From assembly GCA_001586965.3 (NCBI GenBank), contig LUCW03001511.1, forward strand, positions 1 to 30,000: a stretch of DNA of 30,000 nucleotides. Direction: 5' to 3'. Numbering within the stretch: the first letter of the stretch is position 1; each line of letters begins with the position of its first letter. Both the position numbers and the translations under genes were made by a program. This DNA is from Sphaeroforma sirkka. Its lineage: Eukaryota; Opisthokonta; Ichthyosporea; Ichthyophonida. Positions 10,946-26,902 of the stretch are shown piece after piece. The notes under the pieces were generated by a model, which saw nothing but the letters and a program-made list of their open reading frames with translations, ran no database searches and had not been told where the DNA came from.

Positions 10946-10949
10946 AGGA

Positions 10950-12395
10950 GCTGGATTTGAATACTAATGATTTGAGCCACGTCTTCTGCTTCCAAGAATT
11001 TTATTACCACCGGGCGAACCTGATCAAGCCGTGGCCGGAATTTTTTAGATTTCCTGAGATTTGCGTTGTTAACAAGTTTGTGACCAACCTCAAGATATGC
11101 CAAGTAATTGTCAGGGTGACTGTGGAATCATATCTCCGCGTCAAGTTGGCAACTAACATTCGAGATTCTCATCTTTAGACACACTATCTACTTCTAAAAT
11201 ACAAGTGCATTCACGAGTCTAACACTAATAAGAACTTCTTTGATATTGACGAAAGAAACTGCGATAGAAAAAGCTGATTATGTTGTTCCGTGTACTGGCC
11301 AGTAAAATATCTTTACTGGAAGTCTTACTCAAGGGTTTCAAATCCAACTACACACTATCTACCATATGGCATATGCTGATCGTGATCGTATCGATATTGA
11401 TTGTCTATGCGAGTATCCTGAAACCGATGGTCCTATATTTGATGTCTCTGATTGTCCTCGCACAAGTTATAAATAAATTAGTGTTCTTTGATCTGCGTCG
11501 GTTCCTATTATCGCATGTGTTACTTACACAATCCAAAGCATATTCCTACAGTTCTACTACATGACTGACATAGAACATATAATATTAGACGGTTTTGATA
11601 CTACCAACAACATGACTAGTATCGTTAAATTCGTACTACACAACATTGAGAAGAGAAAAAAAACTTCATTCAAAGAATGCAGACACCCGTATAGGTTTTA
11701 TTGTTGAACGAGGCATCATTTCACATCTTGGACTTACGCATTTACTTGCACCCCGGGCTGACTCAAGCTTTTTTGGCACAGAATAACTTGTTGAATTCCG
11801 GTTTTGAAATAAAACTCCCAGTGTAAACATTACGCTTGTTTATCCTTCACCTCTAAATATCTCCACGGAATATAGAATATTCGACCTTGAATGTTCTCAA
11901 GAGTTCATGACATTACTTGACTACGATCCGACAATACAATATGCTTCTACCTCAGAAGAAAGCACAATAGGTCTAATATGTGCTCTAACAGCCCTGTATT
12001 TATGTGTCCCCAATTTTTGACAGTGGTTTGGAAAGAAAAAAATATATAAAAGAACCTGAAAACAACAAATAACTATTGATAGAGTTCGAAAACAGGTACC
12101 CTCTGGACCAAATGTTTTGTACACCACATCCTCGAAACAACACAAATGCGTACGTGTCAAAGGATTGAGCACCCTTTTCTGCCAGCGGAGATATAAACTC
12201 AGAAGTGAGACTACAGACAAAAAAATCATCACGCTTGATAAATCGAACAAGGATCACTTTTTTGACACGCCCAAGCTACAACAGAAAATGCCGAGTGGGA
12301 GGCAAATAATGATGTTCAAATTTAGGGCCTTTCTAAGTCTGAACAAGAAGAACAGTTGGGACACGATTTTAAAGAAGAAAGTGCTACAATAGTAT
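10950..12395 (+). pseudogene. Coding-like but broken stretch of unknown family
   Basis: Right after the 61-bp array the base composition becomes more balanced, and the plus strand contains several open segments that read like ordinary soluble protein (mixed Asp, Glu, Arg, Tyr, Phe) in more than one frame. Examples of short segments are SHVFCFQEFYYHRANLIKPW near 11,000, CLCEYPETDGPIFDVSDC near 11,420 and KQQITIDRVRKQVPSGPN near 12,070. No family is recognised. It may be a decayed gene of unknown origin, or chance open frames. The lengths of the open segments alone are not beyond chance in 30 kb. It is not whole; several interruptions are present. Confidence 0.3.
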
Positions 12396-12551
12396 TTTCT
12401 GTGTACTTATCAGTACTACAACTTCTTGGAGATCGATTTTCCAACAATAAAGCGATGCCATACACATGCACAAATACGCTATATGAGACAGATTTACTCT
12501 ACATACCGGCAGCCACAGCTACTTTTGTTTGTCGAGAAGTGCATATGGCGT

Positions 12552-15150
<2,599 letters not shown>

Positions 15151-15625
15151 TGCGTCTATATGTCCGGTGGATCAGGAATTTAAACAACGCAGAAACCTTC
15201 ACTTTAACTGGCTGATTGATTATTTCTAATATACACGCTGCCATTGTACTTAGTTGAGTTGTGTGTTAATGTACTAGGACTTTCTGTCCATACGGCGTGT
15301 AGAAGCATGATGACCATCATTTGTATAGAAACCCAACATAATCACTAGCGTTCTACCCTCGTGCATGCTTTTGAGAACTTGTATTTCGCCTATATATCCG
15401 GAGGTTCAAGAACGAAAACCTCAGAAACCTTTACTCTAAATGAACTAATTTCATATTTCTAAGACACACGCCGCTTGTACACAGTTGAGGTGTGTGGCAT
15501 TATTTTGAGGGTTTCTAACCTAACGGGCACGTACAAGTATGATAAAAATCTATTTATGTAGAAAATGTTGTCTTCAATATATTCAAGAGCGCTCTACCCT
15601 CGTTCGTACTGTGGATACCTTTTAC
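15151..15625. repeat. Diverged tandem duplication, period about 235-240 bp
   Basis: Two copies lie head to tail, about 15,151-15,387 and 15,388-15,625. Matching landmarks, in order, are TATATGTCCGG against TATATATCCGG, CAGAAACCTT in both, ACACGCTGCC against ACACGCCGCT, a TTGAGTTGTGTG against TTGAGGTGTGTGG segment, and CTACCCTCGT near both ends. Landmarks are offset by 234 bases at the start and 241 at the end, so small indels have built up. A possible third partial copy after 15,640 is too weak to claim. Confidence 0.85.
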
Positions 15626-18100
15626 CCTCATTGTGTATTGGAAGCTTGACCTATATATATATTTACTTTTGTTTTTGCTTGTGCACGTAGAGTTTCACTT
15701 AAACACTCGCGAGTATATTGTATTTTGTACCTCAGCGTGCTAACTGAAGTATGGCCTGGTTCAGCTGTAGTAGCATTTTCACGCTGCAGTGTTTGCAAGT
15801 TTTTTTTATGCGTGTCCCATTATCATTCTGACCTCGTTCCATATACATTGGCGCCCAATTTGTACCCGTCTGAGTATATAGTAGTACTGCGCCTGCTATT
15901 GGTGTTCCAACTTCTTATCCTTTCCCCTGTGGAAAGATTTTCTGGCGTACAGCTGATAGCTAAGTGTACGCTTTGAAGAAAAACTAATACTGTTAGTCTC
16001 TGTTTCATTTTTCTAATTTTACAGTCAACTACAGGGCATGAATTGTAATCGCTCAGAAAGCAGTGATACTGTGCTGTCTCGCACGTCGTCCAATAGCACG
16101 ATTCTCGTACAACAACTTCACGTATAGGTCTCCAAGCTTGTGGCATTGGCATTGATTAATTACGGAATCGACCTAGATCGCATTCAAAAGGTATCAATAA
16201 AAGCTAAGAAGTTACCTTTTGCAAATGGCCAATTGATTATTAGCATTGGATTGTACCTCAAGACTTACGAAGAGTAATACATTATCCTACTGGATTTATT
16301 TGAGCAGGAGATTATGCAACTGTCGGAATTTAGCGATCGATCTTCTGATTGCGATATTCGAATTTAATTAGTAGTCTATCTGTCATGTAAACAGAAATAT
16401 ATTGACTACGTGTATAGAGATCATGATGATCACGATCTAGCAGGTTGAATGTCTAATTCAGATTGATAAGCAAACCAGCGTATAACGCTTTGCACTGGAA
16501 ATTAGATATACACCTCTATGGTGAGAGGCTCGATAATACAAATCACCAGGTCAATCGCTCGATTTTGTAGTGGGCAAATTAATTAGTTGTTGTCGCTTAC
16601 ACTTGATGCTGATATTCGGATACTCACTAGTGTACAAGCAAAACCCAATATTGCGCACTCGAAAGGCCACCTTGAAATATTCGATTCTTTGCTTTTGATT
16701 TTGAAACGACGACTTTTACCTTACTAGATATATATATTAATTCACATTTACCTTCTCCAATTTATACATACTACGCCTATATTGAAGAAGTTGAGTCTTC
16801 TCGGCAGCTTTTCATTGATCGAGACTGATGGCCACTATCGTAATTGACCGCGTATGTATCAAAGCAGTTTAATCAGCACATCAACTAGGATGTCTCGTCC
16901 CGTACGACCGCAGAGATCCAATTTTAATCCACCGTATATAATCCAATTATACACCTACTACTTATTACGAATAGATGATCAACATTGTCCACGGATGCTG
17001 TCCTGTTTTTCGTCCTGATTTACAACGGCGGTAAATCATTTCACAGCAGTACCGATATGTATATCTAACAATTTTATGGTCCAGTAGAATATATGTAGAT
17101 TTGATGTTGAAGGGAGATTTGATTATGAAGGGTAATTGTAGAAATGCCCAGGCGGCTTTGCCCGCTTTCACGACACTCGGGGTTTTTTCTTCAGTTTCCT
17201 CTTATTTTTCGGTGAGATCAATTTATATGTTGTCGAGTGTACGGAAATGGAGCGCAGTAAAACCAATTCTAGCGTTGGTGACCTTACGGCACAAGGAGTT
17301 TGCATTCGATGTTTGCCAAAATTAGTCGTACGTCAGTGCTTAAGTACCGTCAGTCTAGCGTGTTGCCCTTGAAATGGTCTATTCTGTATTTTCGATACGT
17401 AGCAGCTGATATTGACTGAGATAAAGGTATCCGTTGTACTATTAAACTCACGTCGTTGACTAATCCTAAATCTGGTGATCACTATTTAAAAATTGCCCAT
17501 TTCGAGTTAGATATATATATAGCTAGACGCTATTATGGAGGGTTTTGTCGTATTCACTGAATCATGTAGCTCATTCAGGGGAATATGGTATATCAACCAC
17601 TGTGTGGTGAGCGTTATATAAGGTAAATAGCGAATATATGGCCATCAGAGTACTACGGTGTGGCATCATTTTCCAGTCGTAACACCTCGGTGTGCATGTG
17701 TGATACCGCGACTTGCTGATGAAGGCTGCGAAAATGTGATCTAATGAATTCGGTATTCATTCCCACTTCGAATATGACTTCACATGTGGAGTGCGTTCTG
17801 TGTATAGTAGAAGTAAAAGCGCAATATATGGAATAAGATTTTGATAGCCGCGAAATACGTTATCTACTAGCTGTAACTCAACTTTAATACATAGGACATT
17901 TTTTTACCTAAACAATAAGAATATATATCTCTACCGAGTATCTTTCGAAGCTACGTGGCTTCCGACACTTTGCATTGCCGGCACGCGGCACATCAATAAA
18001 CAAAATAGTAGACGATAAGATTCCAACTCTTACAAGAATACGCACTAGAATGGCTTTATTGGAGGAAGAAGCGAACACTAATTTGCACACCGTGAGCTAG
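15626..18100. other. AT-rich spacer with a weak coding-like frame
   Basis: No gene is supported. On the plus strand, one frame between about 16,030 and 16,730 gives several protein-like stretches (for example NYGIDLDRIQKVSIKAKKLP near 16,160-16,220), but stops interrupt it many times. No domain is recognised and splice sites do not remove the interruptions convincingly. The rest shows only short frames. Confidence 0.35.
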
Positions 18101-18103
18101 GAG

Positions 18104-18109
18104 TTTATT
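18104..18109 (-). promoter_or_regulatory. Polyadenylation signal AATAAA of the ALDH-like gene
   Basis: On the minus strand the hexamer AATAAA occurs 114 bases past the stop codon of the ALDH-like gene, in an AT-rich 3' flank. Position and exact match fit a eukaryotic poly(A) signal, giving a short 3' untranslated region. Confidence 0.6.
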
Positions 18110-18222
18110 GCATATTTAGTTCAGTGTGAAGTCATCTCGTTATCATTCCGAGCGCTCCAGTTTCTATCTCTTTGCGTAGCACTGTGGGTTCCAGCATCAC
18201 CTGCTTCCTCGATGGCAGGGCA

Positions 18223-21200
18223 TCACTGAGCCCGCAGCCATTTGTGTGAACGAGAGAAGGCTTCCAGGAATTCAGTATCGTCTGATCGAGTGGATTTGAT
18301 ATGACCCAACGGCATCAGCACACTCACAAACTTGTCCACTAGCGGGTACTGGTCATTTAGCAGTAGGGAACCAGTACCAGTGTCTCGACCGATCACAAGC
18401 GCGTTCCATGGATTCACCGTCTGCACTCGCATATCGAAGTCCGTTTGCGCCTCACAGACAATCTGCAAACCTGGGCATGCTTTCTCCAATTCCTTCGCAA
18501 AGTTCTTTCCCTCATCGTCTCCCGAGGTCACGGACACTCGCACCTGTTCGCGTGCATTAGTCATGTAGAAAGGTAAAATGTAGGGTAACGCCTGCGTGCA
18601 CGTATCCACGTCTGAGGCGGGTATGCGTATCTCAGTCATCTGTCCGTTTATGGGTGGTCTCTGCAGACCCCACAGCGCGGTACGGGCGCCATAGCCCTTG
18701 TGTGGCCCACTTTGTGTTGCATCGTATATGTAGTCACTCAGCATGGCCAGGTACCCGTGCACATGCGTCTGTGAGTCTGTATCGACTTTATTCTTTACAC
18801 AAGACCATAGCGATCGCACTGCTTTGCACGCCTCAAACTCCTTCGCCTTGGCGGCCTCGTTGAGCAGGTGTAGATGAGTGTAAGTGGTCATATATCCCGG
18901 TGTGGAGGAGGGCACTATTACAGGGAATTTGGTGTACGTTGACAGTACTGATCTCGGCGGGAACTCACCAAACACTTCAGCCTCTTGCGGGCGGGCCTGG
19001 CACGAGAGCGCGGGCGACTTCTCAGTATCACCTATATTACAAAATCAAAGTAGGCGAATGTTAGAAGTCTATAGACAGTCCTGGAGTTGCGAATCAACAT
19101 TTCAATCCGTTGGTATATATTGTCACGTATGCTGGCTAGCGATGCGCCGAAATTGACTATTCATATTATACAAAGACACATGTGAAACAAATCGAACTTA
19201 AAACATAATACGAAGCTGTTCAAGCTTATGCGTTTATCCACAACGGATTTGTCGAAGCACGGTTCAGTACGTATCTCTTTATATGTTGTATCGTGACTTT
19301 TGCCGATATCACGGACAAAATACATAATGGTGGACGTACCAACTATACAGACCGGGTACACATAGTTGCGACAAAGCAGAACATACCTATTGAATACACG
19401 ACCTGAGCAGTTTTCTCGAACAACCTCATGGCTAGAGGCCACCCCTTCTCTCGCTCAATGCTGTCTGGCGCGTTGACACTCAGTGTAATGGGTTGCTCAG
19501 TCACTAACCAGCGACAAAGATCATTTACAAACGCCTCCGAGGACAGAGTCTCCACATCTGCCGTCGTCGTTACATCCACAAAACATCTGCGCCAGTGTTC
19601 ATTGATTCCGTATGGCAATGACTGAGCACTGACGTGCGCATTGCTTTCCGTAGTTTTGGGTGTGTATGCGGAAATCCTGTATGCAACAGGCGCCTTCTCT
19701 GAGTGCTGTGTGTGAGTTTCAGGTACTTCTTTCCCGAATGTCTCCGCCCAGCCTTTTAATTGCGCACTGAAGCCCTCCACCCGCAGACTATCACTGGCTT
19801 GATCCACCACTTGCAAATTTTCGCGGGAGAATATGTCTTCAAGAACTCCATCGGTGCAGTTTGGTGTGACCAGATGACGTAGAGCGGTACACTGGCCACT
19901 GTTCTCTATCGCGGCTGACATATTCACAGCCTGTTTATATTAGAGATAACAACAAAACAATTTTTAATAAAAAATACACAGGATAGTACTTGCGAGTATT
20001 AGGTGAAGTCCATAAAAATTCTATCCACTAGGTAGCAAAGCACCAATATGAATATATACTCTGCTCGATGGATTGTAGTACATATGTGATCAGTACATAT
20101 CTTACAACGCACAAGTACGAGTAAGATCAGAAATGTATACGCTCATGTCAAGTATACACACCTCATTGACAGGGCCCGTTAGGTGTGTGGCTACCATCGT
20201 ATTCGGGCCTCCAGTGGAGGAGAAAGTATTCGGGAGAATGTCTTTGATCGCCTTCGCTACTGGACGAGCGCCTGTGAAGTAAAGTGGGCTGCCATTGCAT
20301 TCGCTCATAATACGGCGCTGTAGAGGGTTAATCGTAGGAGGCAAATGTGTAATATTGAAATTAGGTAGTGAATACTCGGCGCACTTGGGTGAATTCGACC
20401 ACATTAATCCTTCAGTGAGTGCAACAATTCAAACGCTACACACACTAAATAGGAGTACAATGCTATGCTGGGACCTGTACTCCCGCTAAGCACTACACAC
20501 TACTCTCGCGAATTCTCTACCACTTGAGTGGGCATGTATGTAAAATCCAACGCCTGGCGACGTGTACAAGCTCATACTCAGTCATGCACTCTGTTGCAGG
20601 ACGATGGTCATCGACGGCATAAGAGAGCAGCGGCTATAAATAGGCCCGCTAGCACACAGCGACGACTCACTCCAACTAAAAAGATTCCGAGAATACTCAC
20701 CTGTTGCTCAATATCACATGAGACGTATGTCACCATGCCTGCGTCCAGCCCGTGTTTCTGCATATACTCCTGTAGCATCATGAACCATCTAAAGGTATGC
20801 TGTACGGTGTTTGACCGCGACAGCACTACCACGGGGATGCCTAACTCCAGATTGCGCAGAGTTTTCCGGCAAAGATCTAGAAAATTCGTGAAATTGGACA
20901 CACAGCCTACGAGTGCAGGGCTGCGATCAATGTGCAGCATGCCTTTCGTCTCGTCTTCGAAGAGCTTATCATTCAACCGCCGCTCGACGGTGTTTGCCAT
21001 GTGCGACTGACACCCCATGGGCACAAATAAAGATGTGATAATCATAGATGAGTATCGAGTGTGATTGTGTGAGTATGAGGCGAACGATGCAGTACAATAC
21101 ATAGCAGTACCACAGTGCACAGATCATTGCACGTTGATTTTAATCACACGGTTGATATTCAGGGTGCTCCCAGAGTGATATCATATTGGGATCTTAATTC

Positions 21201-23308
21201 TCTGATGCCTCGGAATAGCAAACTGCAGTGAAAATACTGAGACAAGTACGTGATGAAGTCGGTACCTTCAATATACAAACAAGTCAACTTTGAAGCCGCT
21301 TGTTGTTATCTTCATTATATGAAGACTTTTGGCGACAATGTACTAATACGATATGATGAGACGACATAGAAGCTGGCGAGCGTGTATAAAGCTTATCAAG
21401 TTACAATTATAGACTAAAACCGCACAAACTCACAGAGTGATGCTGTTCTTCATCACCTAAAAGGCACAAATTCGCAAACATGGGCGACATTATCAACAAC
21501 TTTGCAATCCCTCCGCTCGTAGAATCATGTCCACAATATGACTCCTTCAATGTACACCGCACTTCACAAAGCAAACAGAACATGTGTACACATACCTCTT
21601 CAATCTCAGTAACCCCATCCTGCTTGCCAAAATCCTTCGCCTGGTTTCCAATTAGCATAGCCGCGCTCTCGTTGAAAAGGATTTCGCTTTCGATACTCCT
21701 CACGACCTTCCGCAAATCCTTGTCAGGGGCTTGGTAAGTCTGAACGCCGTGTATACGTTGATAGTTGAGAGATCTTAAAACTACTGAAAAAACTGCGGAC
21801 CTAGACAGTCACCAATCAATATATTTGCGGCTTCGGGTTGAACATGCATATTACTCAAGAATGCTGGGTATGATTATTGGCACTCATCGAAATCTAACAG
21901 CATACTAGACTACACGGAAGCATCGTTGGGAGCACTGTATTGAATATGAAAATCACCGTTCTTAACCATTACCGACTGGCGCACCTAGAATGGTTTGAAT
22001 GTGTTCATCTCCCCGGGGGTTTCATTGATTGCCATAATCCGTTGATGACACGATAACGTTCGTGATTTCTCTCCAAGACAGTGTTTGTTGATATAAGCAA
22101 ATTAATCTCACACAGCTCAAATGACGGATCTAAATTCTATCTAAACAAAGAGCGAATGATCCTATCTACAGGTAGTGCGTTCGGTCAGTAGCAATTGTCA
22201 GCTCTTCAGTTCAAAATCGCCTAGATCCGCAATTACAAGTGGTGCCGATACTAAGATCAATCGGTAACCGTCAACTGACTTCAGAAAGACGTACTGAATA
22301 TACACACGCAGAATAACAGACGGTAGTACCTGTATGTGCCGGATTACTCTGTCCACAACTTTGGGACTGCTGAGTATCTGCAAGCCATTCTCCTGTTGGA
22401 ATGCATCCGTCGTAGTGATCGACTTGGCATTCTTGTCGCCGCAGGCCAAACTCTGACCTATTACGAAGGAGGTGAATGTTTAACCACTAAGCATGCTCGC
22501 TTATACGACACAATCGTCGATATATCCACTTCAGGCATATTCTTAGTCATCAAAAATCGGTACTTTTATAGATCTCTCCGTCAGATGCGACTCAAGATAT
22601 TATCTACGGCAATCCGCTGTACAATAAACATTCATCAACTGGAGAGTTTGAATCTATTGAAGAAGCTCCACTCAAGCGCTTACCCACACAGCAAACGTGC
22701 ATATATTTGAAAAAAATGGAATGCCAATATGTTGTGGGAAGACTCACGAGAATGTCGAAAAACTGATAGCGCCCACAACTATCTTGGCTTTAGAGCTCTG
22801 GTCACATCGTTGAACTATTGAACTGCATTTAAACTGAAAAAAATATGTGCATGTACACGTGCTCCAAGCTCATCGACCATCACAGCCATATAACTATTAT
22901 GATACACGTCCAAGATTTGTTGTGCCTGAGATCACAATCTATGCAAGGAACAACCACGATCAGACAATCAAACGTTTAAAATGGCCTATATGAAGTGTGA
23001 CAAGAAAGAGATACTTCAACCAACATTGACCCATGTTTAAAGTTTGGAACAATTTTCAAATACTAGCTAGACATACCTTTCAGGTGAGTCACTATAGGCT
23101 TGTCGTACCACAGTTTGGGATCGAAACTATCCAGATACTTCAGTGCATCCTTTCGGAGCTTGTCAGTATCGACAGGAGGTAGATCGCCGAAACATGCAAC
23201 ATACTGTCTGGAGGCGAAATTGTATTGTCTCTTTCTGACAGTATTCAGTATTGCAGAAGCCGAACGAAAACGCGAAAGCGTGTTCCGACTCAAAATTGGC
23301 ATGCTCAT
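18223..23308 (-). CDS. Mitochondrial-type aldehyde dehydrogenase superfamily protein, 7 exons
   Basis: Exons on the minus strand are 23308-23077, 22457-22330, 21739-21596, 21006-20701, 20317-20162, 19930-19387 and 19031-18223. Every intron starts GT (GTATGT, GTACTA, GTATGT, GTGAGT, GTGTGT, GTATGT) and ends AG. Phases agree throughout, giving 772 residues and a TGA stop. The ATG at 23,308 is the first after an in-frame upstream stop. Residues 1-45 are Arg/Ser-rich with no acidic residue for about 40 residues, as in a mitochondrial presequence. Family landmarks: GCVSNFTNF (Asn206, active-site Asn), [12 protein letters not shown] (284-286, nucleotide site), [10 protein letters not shown] (Cys336, nucleophile) and EVFG (522-525). 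Spacings Asn-to-Cys (130) and FTG-to-Cys (about 50) match the family. Odd points: the ELGG general-base Glu is replaced (SSTGG, 303-307), the NAD-site Lys is replaced (VVVLSRSNT, 227-235), Cys to EVFG is 186 residues against about 97 in ALDH2, and total length is well above the usual 500. Likely an NAD(P)-linked aldehyde or acyl-CoA chemistry; substrate unknown. Confidence 0.88.
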
Positions 23309-24110
23309 TGTACCGCAAGTGCAAATGTGCAGAATGCGCAGTATGATGCACAGTTGTTACCCAAATGTGTAGTAGCAGTCGTCGAGTATGTAGTATTGTG
23401 TCGGTGGCTTTTCTGAAGTTGTCAAGTTGAGATTTAACGCACTACACAATGTTCTATTGGACCACAGCGGTTGTTTATTTTTGTCCTTCTGTATGCATTT
23501 TGAAGTTTTGACACTCAGGGTTCCTTGGGTTTAGAGTTCCTTGTTCAATTTTCAACTTGTGAAATCGTTTGCTGCGAGGCTTTTTAATATGTAGTGCGGC
23601 CGCACATAGTGAATAGACGCGCTGTCATCACCACACCTACATAAGCTCGGTCACACTTTCCGCAGATGCCGCTACATACCCTTGTGGTTCGCGGGAAGCT
23701 ATCAGTATTATTGAGTTAAAAATAGAGTATTAATATGTACAGGCTATTTGCTTTGTAGGCGTTGTGGGTGGTACTTCTGAGTATAACTTCTTTTAAGAGA
23801 GAATGTGAGCGAACTCAACGTGTTATCTTGTCAAACTACTTATTCAGATATAAGTACTGACTAATGACTATCTGAAAACATTTTAGGCATGCAATCGTTA
23901 TCCACTGCTGCTTAAACCTATACTGAAATATATTTAGAATAGAAACAGCCGCGCAGATTCAAAGTCTTTTCAGTAGTAGGCTATGCATTCAACTATCATA
24001 CGGCAACTCCGTATCTCCGTAAACAGCCAAAATAAATAAATATATTATTCGATCTGGATTTAAAAACATCTAGAACAGGAATTCGTAGATGTAATGTATA
24101 TGCACGAACA
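23309..24110. other. Upstream region of the ALDH-like gene, likely promoter
   Basis: This is the 5' flank of the minus-strand ALDH-like gene. It includes a more GC-containing patch near 23,580-23,700 with a NotI-like GCGGCCGC sequence (about 23,598). No TATA box at a convincing distance was identified, and no gene on the plus strand is supported. Confidence 0.35.
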
Positions 24111-24111
24111 C

Positions 24112-24191
<80 letters not shown>

Positions 24192-24218
24192 ACACACAAC
24201 ACACACACGCACATCACG

Positions 24219-24258
<40 letters not shown>

Positions 24259-24292
24259 AATAACACACATAATACACACACATCGCACACAC

Positions 24293-24328
<36 letters not shown>

Positions 24329-25010
24329 ATATATATCAATAATAATAATATATAGTATATATATAGCATATATATATATATATATATAGGTATTATTATA
24401 TATATATACACACCATACACAAAACATGTGCATATACATAAAAAACACGTCAACATGTGCATACATGTATTACTATGTATACCTATTAATACCTTCTTAA
24501 AAACACACTTTTACATGCAGATTCTTCTTTATATGCATGTTAAACATATATATATATTATTATGTTATATATATTATATGTTATATTATATTATATATAT
24601 ATATTATTATTATATTATATATTATTACATATTATATATTATTAATAATATTATTATACATATACATATATGCATGTATGCATATATATTAAACATATAC
24701 ATGCATACATATTATATTGTATACGTACACATACTATAATAACGTCCATATTAACACATACACACATTATTATTATTATGTTGTAACATAACATACATAC
24801 AAAAAGCAACAAAACATCAATCATCATCAATATATGTTATTATTATTATTATTATTACATATTATTATTATATATTATATATATTATTATATATTATATA
24901 TATACCATACATGTATACATATACATGCATGCATACATAAAGGCAACAAAAGCATACCTCTATTAATCACTTGCATACATGCAGATTCTTTATATGCATG
25001 TTTCAAAACA

Positions 25011-25047
<37 letters not shown>

Positions 25048-25307
25048 CTCATATATATTATATTTATATATATATATACAAAACGTAATATACGTCCATA
25101 TGCACATCATCATGCACATATATATACATATATATATATAATATATATATATATATAGCACAATCAACGCGCGTATATATATATATATATATATATACTT
25201 ATACATATATACATATACATGTATATATATGCAAACACACAAAGCCGTGTACAGATGTATACTCTATTAATACTTCAACACATTTGCATGTAGATTTTCA
25301 TATGCAT

Positions 25308-25363
<56 letters not shown>

Positions 25364-25494
25364 ACATATGTATGCATGTATGTATTTATATATAACAATC
25401 CACACAACAATGCCGCACCCAACATCACACACATTCATACACACGCAAACACGCGCGCACACGCACATCATCATCACATCAATACAATACGTAA

Positions 25495-25549
<55 letters not shown>

Positions 25550-26068
25550 AATATATACATATATGCGTATACATTTTGTATGTATATGCGTACAAATCCT
25601 CTCACAAACACACATCAATATTTTTATATATTGTATATATATATATATATATACATATTATATATATAACAATAATATATTACATATTATATATTACACA
25701 TGTGTATATGTGTGCATACATACATTATATATTATATATATATATATTATATATATATATATATAATATTAATATGTATATATACATATATAGTTATATA
25801 TAGTTATTATTATGTTATATATATATGTATACATACATATTACATATGTTATATAATATATATTATATATATATATATATGTATATATTATATATATATA
25901 TATATATTATTATGTTATATATTATATATTATATATGGTTATATATATGCATAAACATATATATGCATATTATATATATATACATATATATATTATATAT
26001 ATACATATGTTATGCTATATATATATATAATATTATACATATATATATACATAATACATAACACAGAT

Positions 26069-26110
<42 letters not shown>

Positions 26111-26166
26111 TGTACATATATACGCATCACATATACATATATACATGTATTTATATGTATAGATAT

Positions 26167-26214
<48 letters not shown>

Positions 26215-26717
26215 ATGACAACACACACACACACACACACACAACACACAACACACATCACAACACACACACACAACACACGCACACGCACACACACACA
26301 CGCACATGGGCGCAAACACACACAACACACGCAAACATACACACTGACACACACACAGACACACGCACGCATACACGCACACACGCACACACACACGCAC
26401 GCATATATATATATAAATAGATGTAGGAATGATATATATATATATATATACTGTTTTCTCTCTATATATGTTTGTATACATATATATTCTTTTAATCTCG
26501 AAACATCGATAAATACACACATACATACACACAGACACGGACACACGTCACACACACAACACACACACACACACACCACAAACACAACACGCACAAGCAC
26601 AACATCACACACATGTAACACACACACACGCAAACACACACACGCACAATATATGTATATATATATATATTTATATGTATATGTATATATATAGTATATA
26701 TATATATATATACATAC

Positions 26718-26772
<55 letters not shown>

Positions 26773-26774
26773 GA

Positions 26775-26836
<62 letters not shown>

Positions 26837-26838
26837 CA

Positions 26839-26902
<64 letters not shown>

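Noticed and set aside
10714-11178. A 154-residue plus-strand frame as an intact gene
   Set aside because: Its first half lies inside the degenerate 61-bp repeat array. Only the second half looks coding-like, and it is covered by the broken coding-like region.
15990-16730. Alternative genetic code with TAA/TAG read as Gln
   Set aside because: The 772-codon ALDH-like gene contains no in-frame TAA or TAG and ends in TGA, so the standard code fits. The stops in this spacer frame simply argue against an intact gene.
18332-19625. Plus-strand reading frames opposite the ALDH exons
   Set aside because: They are shadows of the minus-strand exons, which have family motifs and consistent splice sites.
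20318-20404. Extending ALDH exon 5 upstream to the ATG at 20,404
   Set aside because: The pyrimidine-rich tract ending CTACAG at 20,318 gives an acceptor in the correct phase. The upstream part has no ALDH resemblance, and no phase-matching acceptor was found ahead of it.
23996-26839. Many reading frames of 70-160 residues made of His-Thr, Cys-Val and Tyr-Ile repeats
   Set aside because: They are translations of (CA)n and (TA)n microsatellites with no other protein signal.
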